A stretch of 64,000 nt of DNA from NCBI RefSeq assembly GCF_026151655.1, contig NZ_JAMQPN010000002.1:620001-684000 (forward strand), given 5' to 3'. Origin of the DNA: Leptospira soteropolitanensis. Its GTDB lineage: Bacteria > Spirochaetota > Leptospiria > Leptospirales > Leptospiraceae. The notes beneath the pieces were generated by a model. The model did no database searches and was not told where the DNA came from. It was given only the letters and a program-made list of their open reading frames with translations. The translations under genes were made by a program, and so were the position numbers. Shown piece by piece: positions 63,023 to 64,000 of the stretch. How positions within the stretch are numbered: position 1 is the first letter of the stretch; every line of letters begins with the position of its first letter.

Positions 63023-64000
63023 TTGCCAGTTTTCACTCGAGAAATCGCCCAGTTCCATTTATCGATTTCTTCTTTCCTCTCACTCTCTTTCATTTTTGGG
63101 ATAAACTGAGTGGTTTTGGTTTCTTCTTTTCTAAGACTTGCTACTGACTTAAAAAACCCACGTTCGAGGCCTGCTAGGTAGGCGGCCCCAAGCACGGTTG
63201 TGTCGACATTTTGTGGACGGATCACTTTGGTTCCGAGTATATCTGCCTGGAATTGCATAAGCCAAGCATTGGAAGTAGCACCCCCATCCACTCGCAAAAA
63301 CTTCAGAGGTTTTCCTGTTTCTTTTTCCATTGCATTGGCAAGTTCATACGACTGAAGGGCAATCGCTTTCAGTGCAGCTCTTGTAATTTGTGCAGGAGTT
63401 GTGTCTCGAGAGAGACCAAAGATCGCACCACGTGCCTCTTGGTCCCAATGTGGTGCCCCAAGGCCGGCAAAGGCAGGGACAAAAACCAAATCATCTTTTG
63501 TTTTGATGGCCTTAACTAATTTTTCCGAGTCTTTAGAGTATTCAAAAAATTCTAGATTGTCACGAAGGAACTGAACTACCGCCCCACCGATAAAAACAGA
63601 ACCTTCCAAACAATAAACAGTTTTTCCTTCAGGACCGAGCGCCAGTGTGGTGATAAGACCTTGGTTTGAAATTCTAAATTCTTCCCCAACATTGAATAAC
63701 AAAAAGCAACCTGTTCCATAGGTGTTTTTGGCTTCCCCTGGTTCTGTACAAAGTTGTCCAAATAAAGCACCTTGTTGGTCGCCCACAAGAGAAGAAATCG
63801 GTATTCCATCAGGCAGAGATTTAACATTAGAGGTAAACCCAAAGAGATTTTTAGAATTATATGCCTTGGGTAACATTGACATTGGCACTCGTAGAATTTC
63901 ACAAAGTTCCTCATCCCATTCTTTAGTTTGGATATTAAAAAGAAGGGTTCTTGAGGCATTGGTATGATCGGTTTTGTGTTCTTTGTGACCAGTGAGTTTA
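63019..64000 (-). CDS. glpK: Glycerol kinase, 5' end outside window
   Basis: C-terminal 327 codons of GlpK (FGGY family). The frame continues to the right edge (KLTGHKEHKTDHTNASRTLLFN). Motifs: GDQQGALFGQLC, KNTYGTGCFLLFN, VFVPAFAGLGAPHWDQEARGAIFGLSR and RVDGGATSNAWLMQFQADIL with VIRPQNVDTTVLGAAYLAG. Phosphorylates glycerol to glycerol-3-phosphate. The substrate and cofactor regions match the family well. The N-terminal domain is beyond the window. Confidence 0.95.
   Translation of the reverse strand, partial: KLTGHKEHKTDHTNASRTLLFNIQTKEWDEELCEILRVPMSMLPKAYNSKNLFGFTSNVKSLPDGIPISSLVGDQQGALFGQLCTEPGEAKNTYGTGCFLLFNVGEEFRISNQGLITTLALGPEGKTVYCLEGSVFIGGAVVQFLRDNLEFFEYSKDSEKLVKAIKTKDDLVFVPAFAGLGAPHWDQEARGAIFGLSRDTTPAQITRAALKAIALQSYELANAMEKETGKPLKFLRVDGGATSNAWLMQFQADILGTKVIRPQNVDTTVLGAAYLAGLERGFFKSVASLRKEETKTTQFIPKMKESERKEEIDKWNWAISRVKTGN

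Overview
The window looks like chromosomal DNA from a Leptospira species, most likely one of the free-living (saprophytic) clades. I infer this from AT-rich spirochaete-style coding sequence, an FlaA-family periplasmic flagellar sheath protein, an FlgM anti-sigma factor, many small lipoproteins with short cysteine lipoboxes, a DUF1577/PilZ-like protein, Cys-rich lipoproteins, and a complete alternative complex III operon. The species call rests on remembered family knowledge, not on a database search. No phage, insertion sequence, CRISPR array or rRNA operon was seen. Two tRNA genes are present: Leu-CAA and initiator Met.

Layout. 1-6.3 kb: 3' end of an M23 peptidase, a DoxX membrane protein behind a perfect palindrome, an Lgt-like protein coupled to a dienoyl-CoA isomerase-like crotonase, a tiny conserved-looking protein, a TPR protein and a UPF1-like SF1 helicase. 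6.3-8 kb: a cyclase-domain protein, then a decayed tetR/doxX divergent pair joined by a deletion. 8-16 kb: the ACIII respiratory operon (actA-actF plus a trailing SH3-like lipoprotein), all on the minus strand. 16.3-17.3 kb: a broken chemotaxis receptor. 17.6-29.5 kb: envelope and housekeeping genes (GT39-type glycosyltransferase, rlmN, sterol-desaturase-like oxygenase, LtaS-like sulfatase, PQQ-type sugar dehydrogenase, sufB, a 2-Cys peroxiredoxin with a PerR-like box, an ABC-F ATPase). 29.7-41.5 kb: a large disordered protein, a thioesterase, an amidase, an O-methyltransferase/metallo-hydrolase/M16-protease operon and tandem paralogous lipoproteins. 41.5-50.9 kb: a minus-strand run with a DNA methyltransferase, RluA-type pseudouridine synthase, PilZ-like protein, an ATP-grasp/FMN-oxidase fusion, mnmA, a lipoprotein with two DTGS aspartic-protease motifs, and a diguanylate cyclase. 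51-57.5 kb: tRNA-fMet, proC, yggS, an FlaA-like protein, waaA and nadE. 58.2-63 kb: a Cys-rich lipoprotein, rsmI, flgM, then a three-gene set made of a metal-site-less Fe-ADH homologue, a small helical protein and a FliG-like-domain protein. The window ends inside glpK.

How parts fit. ACIII oxidises menaquinol and passes electrons to cytochrome c or a terminal oxidase not encoded here. MnmA and the RluA enzyme point to an RNA-modification neighbourhood around the fusion protein. FlgM and the FliG-like protein suggest that the 59.6-62.7 kb set may have a flagellar role, but this is inference. The parts most worth a second look are the ATP-grasp/FMN fusion, the double-DTGS lipoprotein, the FliG-like/dead-ADH set, the tetR/doxX deletion scar, and three strong palindromic regulatory candidates (1511, 27989, 35052).
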